DNA of 64,000 nt from assembly GCF_900114375.1 (NCBI RefSeq), contig NZ_FOSV01000010.1:62001-126000 (forward strand). The letters run 5' to 3'. Both the position numbers and the translations under genes were made by a program. Of the stretch, positions 1 to 6,268 are shown piece by piece (position 1 is the first letter of the stretch; every line of letters starts with the position of its first letter). The DNA is from Methylorubrum salsuginis (GTDB taxonomy: Bacteria > Pseudomonadota > Alphaproteobacteria > Rhizobiales > Beijerinckiaceae). The notes under the pieces are model-generated. The model searched no databases and was not told the origin of the DNA. It saw only the letters and a program-made list of their open reading frames with translations.

Positions 1-40
1 GCATATCCTGCCACTTCGGTGCATTCTTGCGTTCGGTCAT
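1..40 (-). CDS. N-terminal start of an unidentified gene (partial)
   Basis: Only the first 13 codons are inside the window, reading MTERKNAPKWQDM. A strong Shine-Dalgarno (AGAGGAGG on the minus strand, about 44-57) lies just upstream, so the start is well supported. It follows the repressor gene in the same direction with a gap of about 145 bases. In temperate phages this position often holds an excisionase, integrase or other lysogeny gene, but too little is visible to say which. Confidence 0.6.
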   Translation of the reverse strand, partial: MTERKNAPKWQDM

Positions 41-186
41 AACGCGCCTCCTCTGAAGGCCCGACCTGACGTTGAACCGCCGACACAGCCTCTGTGTATG
101 GTGCCCCGAGATCGGTTGACAAGCCGTTTTGATGTGCCTGCGAAGACGCGCCATTTCGTCCCTGATCGAAGGCCCGGCGCGCACGA

Positions 187-918
187 TCATATCCCAATCA
201 ATTCCGGCCACGGGATCACCCGATGCACCCGCACGACATCAGCCTCGTCGATCGGGGGCAATTCCTTCGGGTCGATGTGCTGTTCGAGGTAAAGCTTCCC
301 GCCGCCGCGTTTCACCAGGCGTTTGACCAGGGCCGGCCCCGGCTCGCCCTCGACCTCGCCGCGCTTCTCGACGAAAACGTAGTCCCGCGGCTGCGGTCGG
401 CGGTGCGGATCAATATAAAGCGGGTCGCCGTCCTCGTACTTCGGTGAGACGCTGTCTCCGACGAGATACACGACATAGACGTCCTTCCGGTTGGTGATGC
501 CGGGCGGACGTGGGGCGTGGTCGATGATCTGGCCGTTGAGGGTGAAGTCACCTTTGCCGTCGCCGCCTGACCCGGTGCCATAGACCGGGACGTTACGCGG
601 ACCCTTGAAGGCGCCGGTATCGACGTGTTCGGCCTCGGGCGGAACGATGACGTTCGACGCGATGTCCGGCATCTGTGATCGGCCGGGCGGCGGCGGCGTC
701 GAATCGTCTCCGCCTTCGTTCGCAAGATCGGCGGGCGGGAACAGCAGCGTGCGCGCGTCGATCCCGATGTGCGGAGCGAGTCGCTCGGCCCAATCCTTCG
801 TAAGCGTCCGCTCCCCTGTCTCAAGGCGCTTGATCTGGGGTTGAGAGGTGCCCGCAGCTGAGGCAAGCGCCGCCTGGCTCAGGCCGGCCTTGCTGCGGAA
901 ATGGCGGAGGGCGCTCAT
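187..918 (-). CDS. Phage repressor, XRE HTH plus S24 (LexA-type) peptidase
   Basis: This 243-residue protein is the likely lysogeny repressor. Residues 1-55 form an XRE helix-turn-helix (SALRHFRSKAGLSQAALA, QPQIKRLETG). Residues 105-243 form an S24 peptidase domain with the serine in VGDSVSP (S156) and the lysine in ALVKRLV (K199), the LexA/CI dyad used for RecA-stimulated self-cleavage, so induction by DNA damage is expected. The ATG at 918 is chosen because the HTH begins at once; the longer open frame runs through the operator region. A minus-strand TTAGAC (949-954) and ATATCA (926-931) 17 bases apart leave only 7 bases before the ATG, suggesting a leaderless mRNA as for lambda cI. It is divergent from the Cro-like gene. 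Confidence 0.88.
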   Translation of the reverse strand: MSALRHFRSKAGLSQAALASAAGTSQPQIKRLETGERTLTKDWAERLAPHIGIDARTLLFPPADLANEGGDDSTPPPPGRSQMPDIASNVIVPPEAEHVDTGAFKGPRNVPVYGTGSGGDGKGDFTLNGQIIDHAPRPPGITNRKDVYVVYLVGDSVSPKYEDGDPLYIDPHRRPQPRDYVFVEKRGEVEGEPGPALVKRLVKRGGGKLYLEQHIDPKELPPIDEADVVRVHRVIPWPELIGI

Positions 919-1010
919 ACCGAAATGATATTTGCCCACAGCGTCATCGTCTAAGTCCGTTTCGGTATGGATGGGCTTGCGGCGACGATACCGTAATGGT
1001 ATTGGTATCG
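917..1010. promoter_or_regulatory. Divergent immunity control region with three operator-like sites
   Basis: The 94 bases between the divergent repressor and Cro-like gene contain ATACCG at 917-922, its reverse complement CGGTAT at 963-968, and a compound site at 988-1008 (ATACCG, then two GGTAT copies). Repeated ATACC half-sites between divergent HTH genes are what lambda-type OR regions look like. Promoter assignments are inference: minus-strand TTAGAC/ATATCA for the repressor, and a weaker TTGCGG (977-982) with a box near 1000-1005 for the Cro-like gene, both placing the start codon about 7 bases after the -10. Confidence 0.65.
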
Positions 1011-1012
1011 TC

Positions 1013-1255
1013 ATGACGCTCACCGACTATCTACGCGAGCACGGCCTCACGCACGCTGAGTTCGCCGCTCAAATTGGGGCCACCCAGGCTGCCGTGACGC
1101 GGTACGCGAACGGCCGCCGTAAGCCGAGCTTGGCGAAGATCATCCGCATCGAGAGCGTCACCGACGGCGCGGTTCGAGCGATCGATTTTGCGCCGCCCGC
1201 CGAGGGCTTCGGCGCCGTTCGCCCCACCCCCTCCAATCCTGAGGTCGCAGCATGA
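1013..1255 (+). CDS. Cro-like HTH regulator
   Basis: An 80-residue protein beginning MTLTDYLREHGLTHAEFAAQ, with a clear Cro/CI-type helix-turn-helix (FAAQIGATQAAVTRYANGRR). Its size, its divergent position next to the S24 repressor and the shared operators suggest the Cro function, turning the lysogenic promoter down and allowing lytic growth. The ATG at 1013 is preferred over the upstream in-frame ATG because the HTH fold begins there. No Shine-Dalgarno is visible, consistent with a leaderless start. The stop codon overlaps an ATG at 1252, but the long frame starting there looks like an antisense shadow. Confidence 0.8.
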   Translation: MTLTDYLREHGLTHAEFAAQIGATQAAVTRYANGRRKPSLAKIIRIESVTDGAVRAIDFAPPAEGFGAVRPTPSNPEVAA

Positions 1256-1290
1256 GCGGCCAAAATCGAAAGCTGGCACATGGACTGGCT

Positions 1291-1869
1291 TCATCTCGTG
1301 CTGTCCGTCGCGCTGGCGGTCCAGTCGATTTCCTCGCTTCTTATCTTCAGGCGCATCACCTCTGCGCTGGACGAGATCGACTCGACTTCAACAGCGACGA
1401 CAAGCCTTCTTCTCTTCATGCGACGCAACCACCAGCTTGCCGTCTCGGACACAAAGAATCTGAATGTCGACTCGTTCGCCGTGTAAGGCCCGCCCGAGCG
1501 CAGGCGCGTATCGGGCTTGATGTCGGCATCAACAATCCATTTCTTGGCGTAGTCCTTCGGGCTGTAGCCAATGAATTTTCCGCCGTCCCAGTTTCCTTTT
1601 GCGGGCGCGATCAAGCTACCTCTTGGCTTCAAAACTTGCATGCTGAGCATGCGGAATGCGTTCTCTTTTGGCTCCTTCAGTGTAAGAAGGAAGGTAAGAC
1701 CACCCTCAGTCACGGGGTCTTTGCTTCTACGAAGCTTCCAAACAGCGTCCGCCTGTCGCTTTTCGCGCTTCTTCGTGTCTCTACGAGTGCGCCAATTGAG
1801 ATACAGGCTCCAGAGTCCGATACCACCGGTCACGGCCCAGCCGATAAGGTCTTTCGTCTCAACAGCCAT
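1291..1869 (-). CDS. Membrane-anchored protein of unknown function, possible moron
   Basis: A 192-residue protein with one N-terminal membrane segment (about residues 7-24, GWAVTGGIGLWSLYLNW), a basic, lysine- and arginine-rich stretch, then a probable beta-rich soluble domain. The gene is transcribed against the early operon, and its codon and base use (more AT-rich, for example around 1540-1800) differ from its neighbours, as expected for a moron acquired separately. The start at 1869 is chosen because it opens directly on the membrane helix; an upstream ATG at 1914 is possible. A plus-strand frame at 1280-1486 competes for the 3' third. Its layout resembles the minus-strand gene at 27255-27926. 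Function is not known; surface exclusion is only a guess. Confidence 0.6.
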   Translation of the reverse strand: MAVETKDLIGWAVTGGIGLWSLYLNWRTRRDTKKREKRQADAVWKLRRSKDPVTEGGLTFLLTLKEPKENAFRMLSMQVLKPRGSLIAPAKGNWDGGKFIGYSPKDYAKKWIVDADIKPDTRLRSGGPYTANESTFRFFVSETASWWLRRMKRRRLVVAVEVESISSSAEVMRLKIRSEEIDWTASATDSTR

Positions 1870-1976
1870 CACAGCTCCATCGGTCGTCTCGCAAACTCCG
1901 ATGTAGAGCAGCACGACCGGTCGGCGCGGGCCGCCGATGTCCGTCCCGGTCGTGCCTGCCTTTCGGCGAGGTCGGC

Positions 1977-2123
1977 ATGACGACCCGCCCCATCCTGTTC
2001 CGCCTCGGCATTCTCGCCCTGGCTGCGGCCGTCACGGGCGCTGTCTTCGGCGGCCTCGCCCTGCGCGCCGCCGCCTCTCGCGGCGATCTTCCGGTTCTGC
2101 ATCTCGGGAGGGCGGAGCCGTGA
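1977..2123 (+). CDS. Small membrane protein (48 aa)
   Basis: A 48-residue protein, MTTRPILFRLGILALAAAVT at the start, with one membrane helix at about residues 8-31. A purine-rich GGCGAGG precedes the ATG by about 7 bases. The stop codon overlaps the GTG of the next gene by four bases (2120-2123), a coupling that supports both genes. Function is unknown. Confidence 0.55.
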   Translation: MTTRPILFRLGILALAAAVTGAVFGGLALRAAASRGDLPVLHLGRAEP

Positions 2124-2344
2124 GGCGCAGCTTCCGAGTCCTCAATCCCGAAGCGAAGCGCTGGCGCGCCGAAGCGGCCTGTGGCGCGCCCGTGCGCCGC
2201 CTCGCCAAGGCCGCGGCGCGCGATCCGAAGACGATCCGTCGTCATCTTCTCTGCGAGCAGTTCGCGTCCATGCGGGCGCGGGCCGTACGCCTGGAAGGCC
2301 TGTTCTCCGCCTGCAACCGCGCGCTCGCGCGAGCGGCCCGATGA
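2120..2344 (+). CDS. Small basic protein, possible DNA-binding
   Basis: A 74-residue arginine- and alanine-rich protein starting at GTG 2120, overlapping the preceding stop. The stretch RRLAKAAARDPKTIRRHLLC resembles a helix-turn-helix recognition segment. No family is recognised. Position and coupling suggest an early phage regulator. Confidence 0.5.
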   Translation: MRRSFRVLNPEAKRWRAEAACGAPVRRLAKAAARDPKTIRRHLLCEQFASMRARAVRLEGLFSACNRALARAAR

Positions 2345-2450
2345 GCCGCGCATCCCTTTCCCCCGTACCAGCGGCGGCCCGCCCCCGGCCCGTCGCTGGA
2401 TCGCGCCCGGTCCTCGATCTCGTTCCCGCGTCACCGGGATCGGGCGCACC

Positions 2451-2699
2451 CTATTGCAGCCCCGCCGGCGCCTCGCTCGCGCCCGCGGCTCGGGCCACGC
2501 TGGCGCACGCCGCCTGCGCTGCCCCCAGCAAGTCCGGATCACGCCGCACCACCGCGGCCATCGCGATCTCGACGTGCGTGAGGAGGCCCGCCCGTGCCTC
2601 GGGTGCCCGCTCGATCTCCCGCCGCACCAGCCACGTCACCATGGCGTGGAGCGCCAGGAGCGAGGCGGCCGCGCCGCCGTCGTCCGCCTCATCCTCCAT
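2451..2699 (-). CDS. Hypothetical small helical protein
   Basis: An 82-residue protein (MEDEADDGGAAASLLALHAM at the start) with normal amino-acid composition and predicted amphipathic helices. It overlaps the upstream minus-strand gene by 11 bases, so the two are probably co-translated. The plus-strand frame through the same bases (2341-3006) is proline-, serine- and arginine-rich and looks like a shadow. Function is unknown. Confidence 0.55.
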   Translation of the reverse strand: MEDEADDGGAAASLLALHAMVTWLVRREIERAPEARAGLLTHVEIAMAAVVRRDPDLLGAAQAACASVARAAGASEAPAGLQ

Positions 2700-2880
2700 C
2701 CCGTTTCCCCTCCTGCACGCGCCAGCCGTGCGCGCGCTTCACCCCGTTCATCATCTGGCGACCGCGCTTGCCGGCGCTGTCGCTCGCGTTCGCCGCCGTT
2801 GGGTTGCCGCCCGCGGCGTCGGTCTGTCCCTGCGCTTCCGGTCCTGCCTGCAAGCTCTGACCCTTCGCGCCCCCGTTCAT
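2689..2880 (-). CDS. Hypothetical small hydrophilic protein
   Basis: A 63-residue glycine-, glutamine- and asparagine-rich protein, preceded by a good Shine-Dalgarno (AAGGAAGGGG on the minus strand, about 2888-2900). It heads a two-gene minus-strand unit with the gene ending at 2451 and is divergent from the plus-strand early genes beginning at 2990. No family is recognised. Confidence 0.5.
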   Translation of the reverse strand: MNGGAKGQSLQAGPEAQGQTDAAGGNPTAANASDSAGKRGRQMMNGVKRAHGWRVQEGKRDGG

Positions 2881-2962
2881 AGTGCTGCGTCCCCTTCCTT
2901 AAGCTTTCGTCCGACGCCTCGCGTCCCCGAGATGCAATTCAGCAAATCGGAGTGCGCAGGTG

Positions 2963-2991
2963 CGGACAATTTTTGCCCGGAAACGGACAAT
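2963..2991. promoter_or_regulatory. Direct repeats CGGACAAT upstream of an early gene
   Basis: CGGACAAT occurs at 2963-2970 and again at 2984-2991, with starts 21 bases apart (two helical turns). The second copy overlaps the ATG at 2990. The pair sits between divergent small genes. It could be a regulator binding site; which protein binds is not known. Confidence 0.4.
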
Positions 2992-3382
2992 GCAGACCGC
3001 GGCTAATCTCGCGAACCCTCTCGTCGGCGCGCTGGTGAAGCACGCCGAGCGCCGCACGGGCTCGCGGATGCTGGCCTACGAGGCCGTTGGCCGCACGATC
3101 GGCACGACCGCGTCGTGGGTGCGCAAGTTCATCGGCAACCAGCCGGTTCGGCTCGACGCGGATGTCTTCCTGCGTATCCGAGCGACCTACCAAGCCAATT
3201 GCGACCGCTGGGATGCCCAGGCGGACGAAGATCGGGCCGCGTTCTTCGCGCTCGGGGAGGCAGACGATGCGATGGATTCGGTCGCCCCTCCGGGCGGCGC
3301 TGTGGCGAAAGGCGCGAACGCTGCGCGAGGCAGGCAAGCCTCTGCCGTGGTGGCTCCGCTGGTGGACGAGGGCGGGCGATGA
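2990..3382 (+). CDS. Early phage protein with HTH-like segment
   Basis: A 130-residue protein starting MQTAANLANPLVGALVKHAE. The segment AYEAVGRTIGTTASWVRKFI (about residues 31-50) looks like a helix-turn-helix. The C-terminal part is acidic and alanine-rich. It overlaps the next gene by ATGA (3379-3382), so it heads a translationally coupled early unit. A role in early regulation is inferred from the HTH and from the repeats at its start; no family name can be given. Confidence 0.6.
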   Translation: MQTAANLANPLVGALVKHAERRTGSRMLAYEAVGRTIGTTASWVRKFIGNQPVRLDADVFLRIRATYQANCDRWDAQADEDRAAFFALGEADDAMDSVAPPGGAVAKGANAARGRQASAVVAPLVDEGGR

Positions 3383-3666
3383 CTAGCGCCCTCACCGTCG
3401 AACTCGCGAGCGACGGCTTGGTCTGGCGGAACGCCACCGGCCTCGTCGTCGCCTCCATCACGGCCGTCGCCGGCATCGACGAGGTCGCCGCCGTGATGCG
3501 CGGCTTTCCGCCCGAGGTCTGGTCGATCGAGGCGACGCAGCACCTCTCCGCCGTCCTGTCCGAGGTCGCTCGCAATGCCGGGATCGCGGCCCGGTTCGAC
3601 GATGTCGAGCCGCTCGTGCCGCGCCGCGCTCCGGCGCCCGCCGACGCCGTCGCGCCCTGGGGCTGA
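3379..3666 (+). CDS. Hypothetical early phage protein
   Basis: A 95-residue protein, MTSALTVELASDGLVWRNAT at the start, coupled to the preceding gene by an ATGA overlap. It appears to be a small alpha/beta protein with no recognisable motif. It lies directly upstream of the Ros/MucR-like regulator in the same direction. Confidence 0.6.
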   Translation: MTSALTVELASDGLVWRNATGLVVASITAVAGIDEVAAVMRGFPPEVWSIEATQHLSAVLSEVARNAGIAARFDDVEPLVPRRAPAPADAVAPWG

Positions 3667-3727
3667 CGCCCCACCGTTCCCGCCGCCGGGCGGCTCCCGG
3701 CATCTCGTGAACCTCAGGAGGCCCATC

Positions 3728-4246
3728 ATGGCCGACGACGACAAGCCGTTCCCGATCCTCGAAGCCTACGCCGTCTTCGATCCGACGCTCGGCTACACCG
3801 CCGACATTGTCTCCGCCTATCTCGGCAAGAACCCGACGGCGATCGACCAGCTGCCGAAGCTGATCCTGTCCGTCAGCAGCGCGCTCAAGGCCTCGGTGGC
3901 GGTGGACGTGCCGGCGGGAGACGGCGGCGCGGCGCAGGCCGAGAAGCCGAGCGAGGCGCAGATCTCCGCTTCGATCACCCCGGACGCGCTGATCTCCTTC
4001 CTCGACGGCAAGCCCTACAAGACGATCCGGCGCCACCTGACCACGCACGGCCTGACGCCCGAGGGCTACCGCGCGCGCTTCGGACTGCCCGTCGACTATC
4101 CGATGGTCTCGCCGAACTACTCGGCGGCCCGGTCCGAACTGGCGAAGGCGGCGGGGCTCGGCCGCGGCGGCGCGGCGCCGGAGGCACCGGAGGCCGGCCC
4201 GAGCGCGGGCGACGCCGCTCCCGTCGACGAATCCATCGCGGCCTGA
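3728..4246 (+). CDS. Ros/MucR-family regulator lacking the zinc cysteine
   Basis: A 172-residue protein whose middle part (about residues 80-150) matches the Ros/MucR domain: SITPDALISFLDGKPYKTIR, RRHLTTHGLTPEGYRARFGL, PMVSPNYSAARSELAKAAGL. MucR proteins normally read ICLEDGK; here the cysteine is replaced by serine (ISFLDGK), while the HLTTH histidines remain. Zinc-independent Ros relatives are known, so the fold may be kept. MucR/Ros proteins bind AT-rich DNA; a phage copy might silence or rewire phage or host genes. The start at 3728 follows AGGAGG with good spacing. The N-terminal 70 residues and an acidic tail are unassigned. Confidence 0.85.
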   Translation: MADDDKPFPILEAYAVFDPTLGYTADIVSAYLGKNPTAIDQLPKLILSVSSALKASVAVDVPAGDGGAAQAEKPSEAQISASITPDALISFLDGKPYKTIRRHLTTHGLTPEGYRARFGLPVDYPMVSPNYSAARSELAKAAGLGRGGAAPEAPEAGPSAGDAAPVDESIAA

Positions 4247-4251
4247 CGCCC

Positions 4252-4653
4252 ATGCGCGCGCCCGGCTCCACATCCCGACGCACGGGCGCGCGTAAACTCG
4301 CGGGCGCCGTGCCGATGCGCGAGAGCGCCATCCAGGCGGCCGTCGTTCAGCACTGGCGCCTGTTCGGCCAGCCGCACACGCTTGTGGCGGCGATCCCGAA
4401 TGAGGCGGCCAAGGGCCAGCCCGGCCTCACCAAAGGCCTGCCCGATCTCCTCGTCATCGGCGGCCGCGTCCGCATTGCGTTCCTCGAACTGAAGACGCCC
4501 AACGGCAGCCTCAGCTTCGAACAGAAGCTCTTCCGCAACCTCTGCGCCTTCGTCGGGATCGAGTGTGTCGCCGCCTACGGGCGCGATGAGCCGATCGCCG
4601 TGCTGGAAGGCTGGGGGATCCTGCGGCCGAACCTGAATGGGCCGGTGCGATGA
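4252..4653 (+). CDS. VRR-NUC domain nuclease
   Basis: A 133-residue protein consisting essentially of one VRR-NUC module (PD-(D/E)XK superfamily). The diagnostic pieces are present: AIQAAVVQHWRLFG, then GLPDLLVIGG (catalytic Asp) and FLELKTPNG (E-x-K). Stand-alone phage VRR-NUC proteins are common beside SNF2 helicases and are thought to act on branched or replication-associated DNA, possibly as Holliday-junction resolvases. It lies in a chain of overlapping replication genes ending with the helicase and methyltransferase. The ATG at 4252 is taken; ATG 4315 is an alternative. Confidence 0.85.
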   Translation: MRAPGSTSRRTGARKLAGAVPMRESAIQAAVVQHWRLFGQPHTLVAAIPNEAAKGQPGLTKGLPDLLVIGGRVRIAFLELKTPNGSLSFEQKLFRNLCAFVGIECVAAYGRDEPIAVLEGWGILRPNLNGPVR

Positions 4654-4868
4654 ACGCGCCCGCACCCACCGCCGACACTTGGCCCGACACGCCCCGCAAC
4701 CGCGTCGAGATCGCGAACCGCTGGGCCAAGGGGCACGACACCCTGACCATCGCCAAGGCGATCGGTCTCACCGAACCGCAGGTCTGCTGGGTCCGCGCGC
4801 GCGTGCAGGACGAGCGGCACGCGGCCCGAACCTGCTCACAAGGAGGCGACCGTGCTGGCCTGCGATGA
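4650..4868 (+). CDS. Small HTH-type protein
   Basis: A 72-residue protein overlapping the VRR-NUC stop by ATGA. The segment GHDTLTIAKAIGLTEPQVCW fits a helix-turn-helix (sigma-like or resolvase-like). Its last residues overlap the next gene, which starts at GTG 4852. It is probably a small DNA-binding accessory protein of the replication module; the exact family is not recognised. Confidence 0.6.
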   Translation: MNAPAPTADTWPDTPRNRVEIANRWAKGHDTLTIAKAIGLTEPQVCWVRARVQDERHAARTCSQGGDRAGLR

Positions 4869-5145
4869 TGCCCTGTTCGGCTACGACGACGATCCGGCCG
4901 CGGATGCGATGATCGCTGCGGCGAACGCCCTGGAGCGGCGCGACATCATCGAGGCGCGCGTCGCCCTGGGGGCCGCCGAGCGATGGCAGTCGACCGCGCA
5001 GATCGGTTTTGAGGCGCTGTCGCTGCTCGACGATGGCCGGCCAGACGAGGCCGCGCGGCGCATCGATCTCTTCCTGCATCCGAAATGGCCGTCCGCCGCG
5101 GCCTGCGCCGAAGCCTACGAGCAAGCCATGGGAGTCCGGTCGTGA
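4852..5145 (+). CDS. Hypothetical protein upstream of the sliding clamp
   Basis: A 97-residue acidic helical protein starting at GTG 4852 after a strong AAGGAGG. It overlaps the clamp gene start by GTGA (5142-5145), so its translation is coupled to dnaN. It has no known domain. The tight coupling suggests that it is made with, and may work with, the clamp. Confidence 0.6.
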   Translation: MLACDDALFGYDDDPAADAMIAAANALERRDIIEARVALGAAERWQSTAQIGFEALSLLDDGRPDEAARRIDLFLHPKWPSAAACAEAYEQAMGVRS

Positions 5146-6257
5146 AGGTCGCCGTCGAGCGTGACAACCTGCTGGCGGCGCTCGCGCACGCCCATCGTAT
5201 CGTCGCCAAGAGCGACAGCATTCCGATCCTCTCGACCGTCCTGATGACGGCCGGCGATGGCCGGGTCGCCATTACGGCGCGCAACGCCGACATGGTGGCT
5301 GAGACGGCATGTCCGGCCGACGTGTCGGAAGCGGGGCCGGTCGCCGTTCCGCTCGCGCCCGTGGTCGAACTTCTCCGGCGCCTGCCGGCCGGCACGGCGA
5401 TGCGCATGGAAACCGATGCGGACCGGTCCGAACTCGCGGTTCGCTACCGCCGGTCGGCCCTGTCACTCCCGACGCTCGACAGCACGACCTTCGCGACCTT
5501 TTCCATGGAGGCCGACGCCGTTGCGTTGGCGATCGATGCAGCGACGCTGATCCGCCTCATCGAGACCCCGCTGCACGCGTCCAACGCCGACGACCAGCGC
5601 TCGTTCGCTCAGGGGGTTCACCTCCACTTCGCCGAGGATGTCGGCGCTCTCTGCGGGGTTGCGACGGACGGGCGCCGCATGACGCGGGCCATCGCCACCG
5701 GGTTTCCGGACGCCCGGCGCTTTCCGCCCACCACCATCGGCACCCGGTCCTGCGGCGAGATCATCAAGCTCGCGCAGGAGGTCTGCGGCACCGGCATGAT
5801 CCAACTGCGCATCAGCGACCGGCTGTTGTCGGCAGAGGCTGGCGGGACGCGGCTCATCACGAAGCTCGTCGAGGCGACCTATCCCGACTACGCCCGCTCG
5901 CTGCCGAAAGACCTGAGCAAGCTCGCCGCGATGGCGGCCCACGAGTTCGAATCGGCACTCCAGCGCACGCTGATCCTGGCCGACGACCGGGACCGGATTG
6001 TTCAGTGCGAGGTCGCGGACGGTGTGCTCAGCATCGCGGCCCGCAGTTCGAAGGGCGGCGCGATCAGCGAGGCGGTCGAGGTCGAGGGCGGCGACGGCAT
6101 CCGCTTCGGCATGAACGCCCGCATGGCGGTCGAGGCGCTCAGCGCCCTGAAGGCCGACGTGGTCGAGATCAGCAACGCGGGTTTCGGCTCCCCAATCCTG
6201 ATGCGCAAGCGCGGATCGTCCGATGCCCTGTGCATCGTGATGCCGACCCGCACCTGA
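5142..6257 (+). CDS. dnaN: Phage DNA polymerase III beta sliding clamp (DnaN-like)
   Basis: A 371-residue protein of standard DnaN length with the three-domain clamp pattern. Recognisable pieces are the N-terminal KVAVERDNLLAALAHAHRIV and IPILSTVLM, the central GVATDGRRMTRAI (the ATDGHRLA motif of clamps), EATYPDYARSLP, and the C-terminal end IVMPTRT (bacterial clamps end MPMRL). Start GTG 5142 overlaps the previous stop. Clamps tether replicative polymerase to DNA. No phage polymerase is seen here, so the clamp probably recruits or displaces host Pol III or other clamp-binding proteins. It is divergent enough to be a phage gene rather than a recent copy of the host gene; this is inferred from context. 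Confidence 0.9.
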   Translation: MKVAVERDNLLAALAHAHRIVAKSDSIPILSTVLMTAGDGRVAITARNADMVAETACPADVSEAGPVAVPLAPVVELLRRLPAGTAMRMETDADRSELAVRYRRSALSLPTLDSTTFATFSMEADAVALAIDAATLIRLIETPLHASNADDQRSFAQGVHLHFAEDVGALCGVATDGRRMTRAIATGFPDARRFPPTTIGTRSCGEIIKLAQEVCGTGMIQLRISDRLLSAEAGGTRLITKLVEATYPDYARSLPKDLSKLAAMAAHEFESALQRTLILADDRDRIVQCEVADGVLSIAARSSKGGAISEAVEVEGGDGIRFGMNARMAVEALSALKADVVEISNAGFGSPILMRKRGSSDALCIVMPTRT

Positions 6258-6268
6258 GGGCCGCCGCC

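Noticed and set aside
1280..1486. Plus-strand 68-residue membrane-like frame (MDWLHLVLSVALAVQSISSL)
   Set aside because: Looks protein-like but has no ribosome site and lies antisense to the better-supported minus gene. Kept only as a noted conflict.
1252..1980. Plus-strand 242-residue frame overlapping the Cro-like stop
   Set aside because: It runs antisense to the membrane protein at 1291-1869 and has the irregular His/Arg/Ser-rich composition of a shadow, despite the attractive ATGA overlap.
2341..3006. Plus-strand 221-residue frame
   Set aside because: Proline-, serine- and arginine-rich, passes antisense through two natural-looking small genes and across the upstream region of the gene at 2990.
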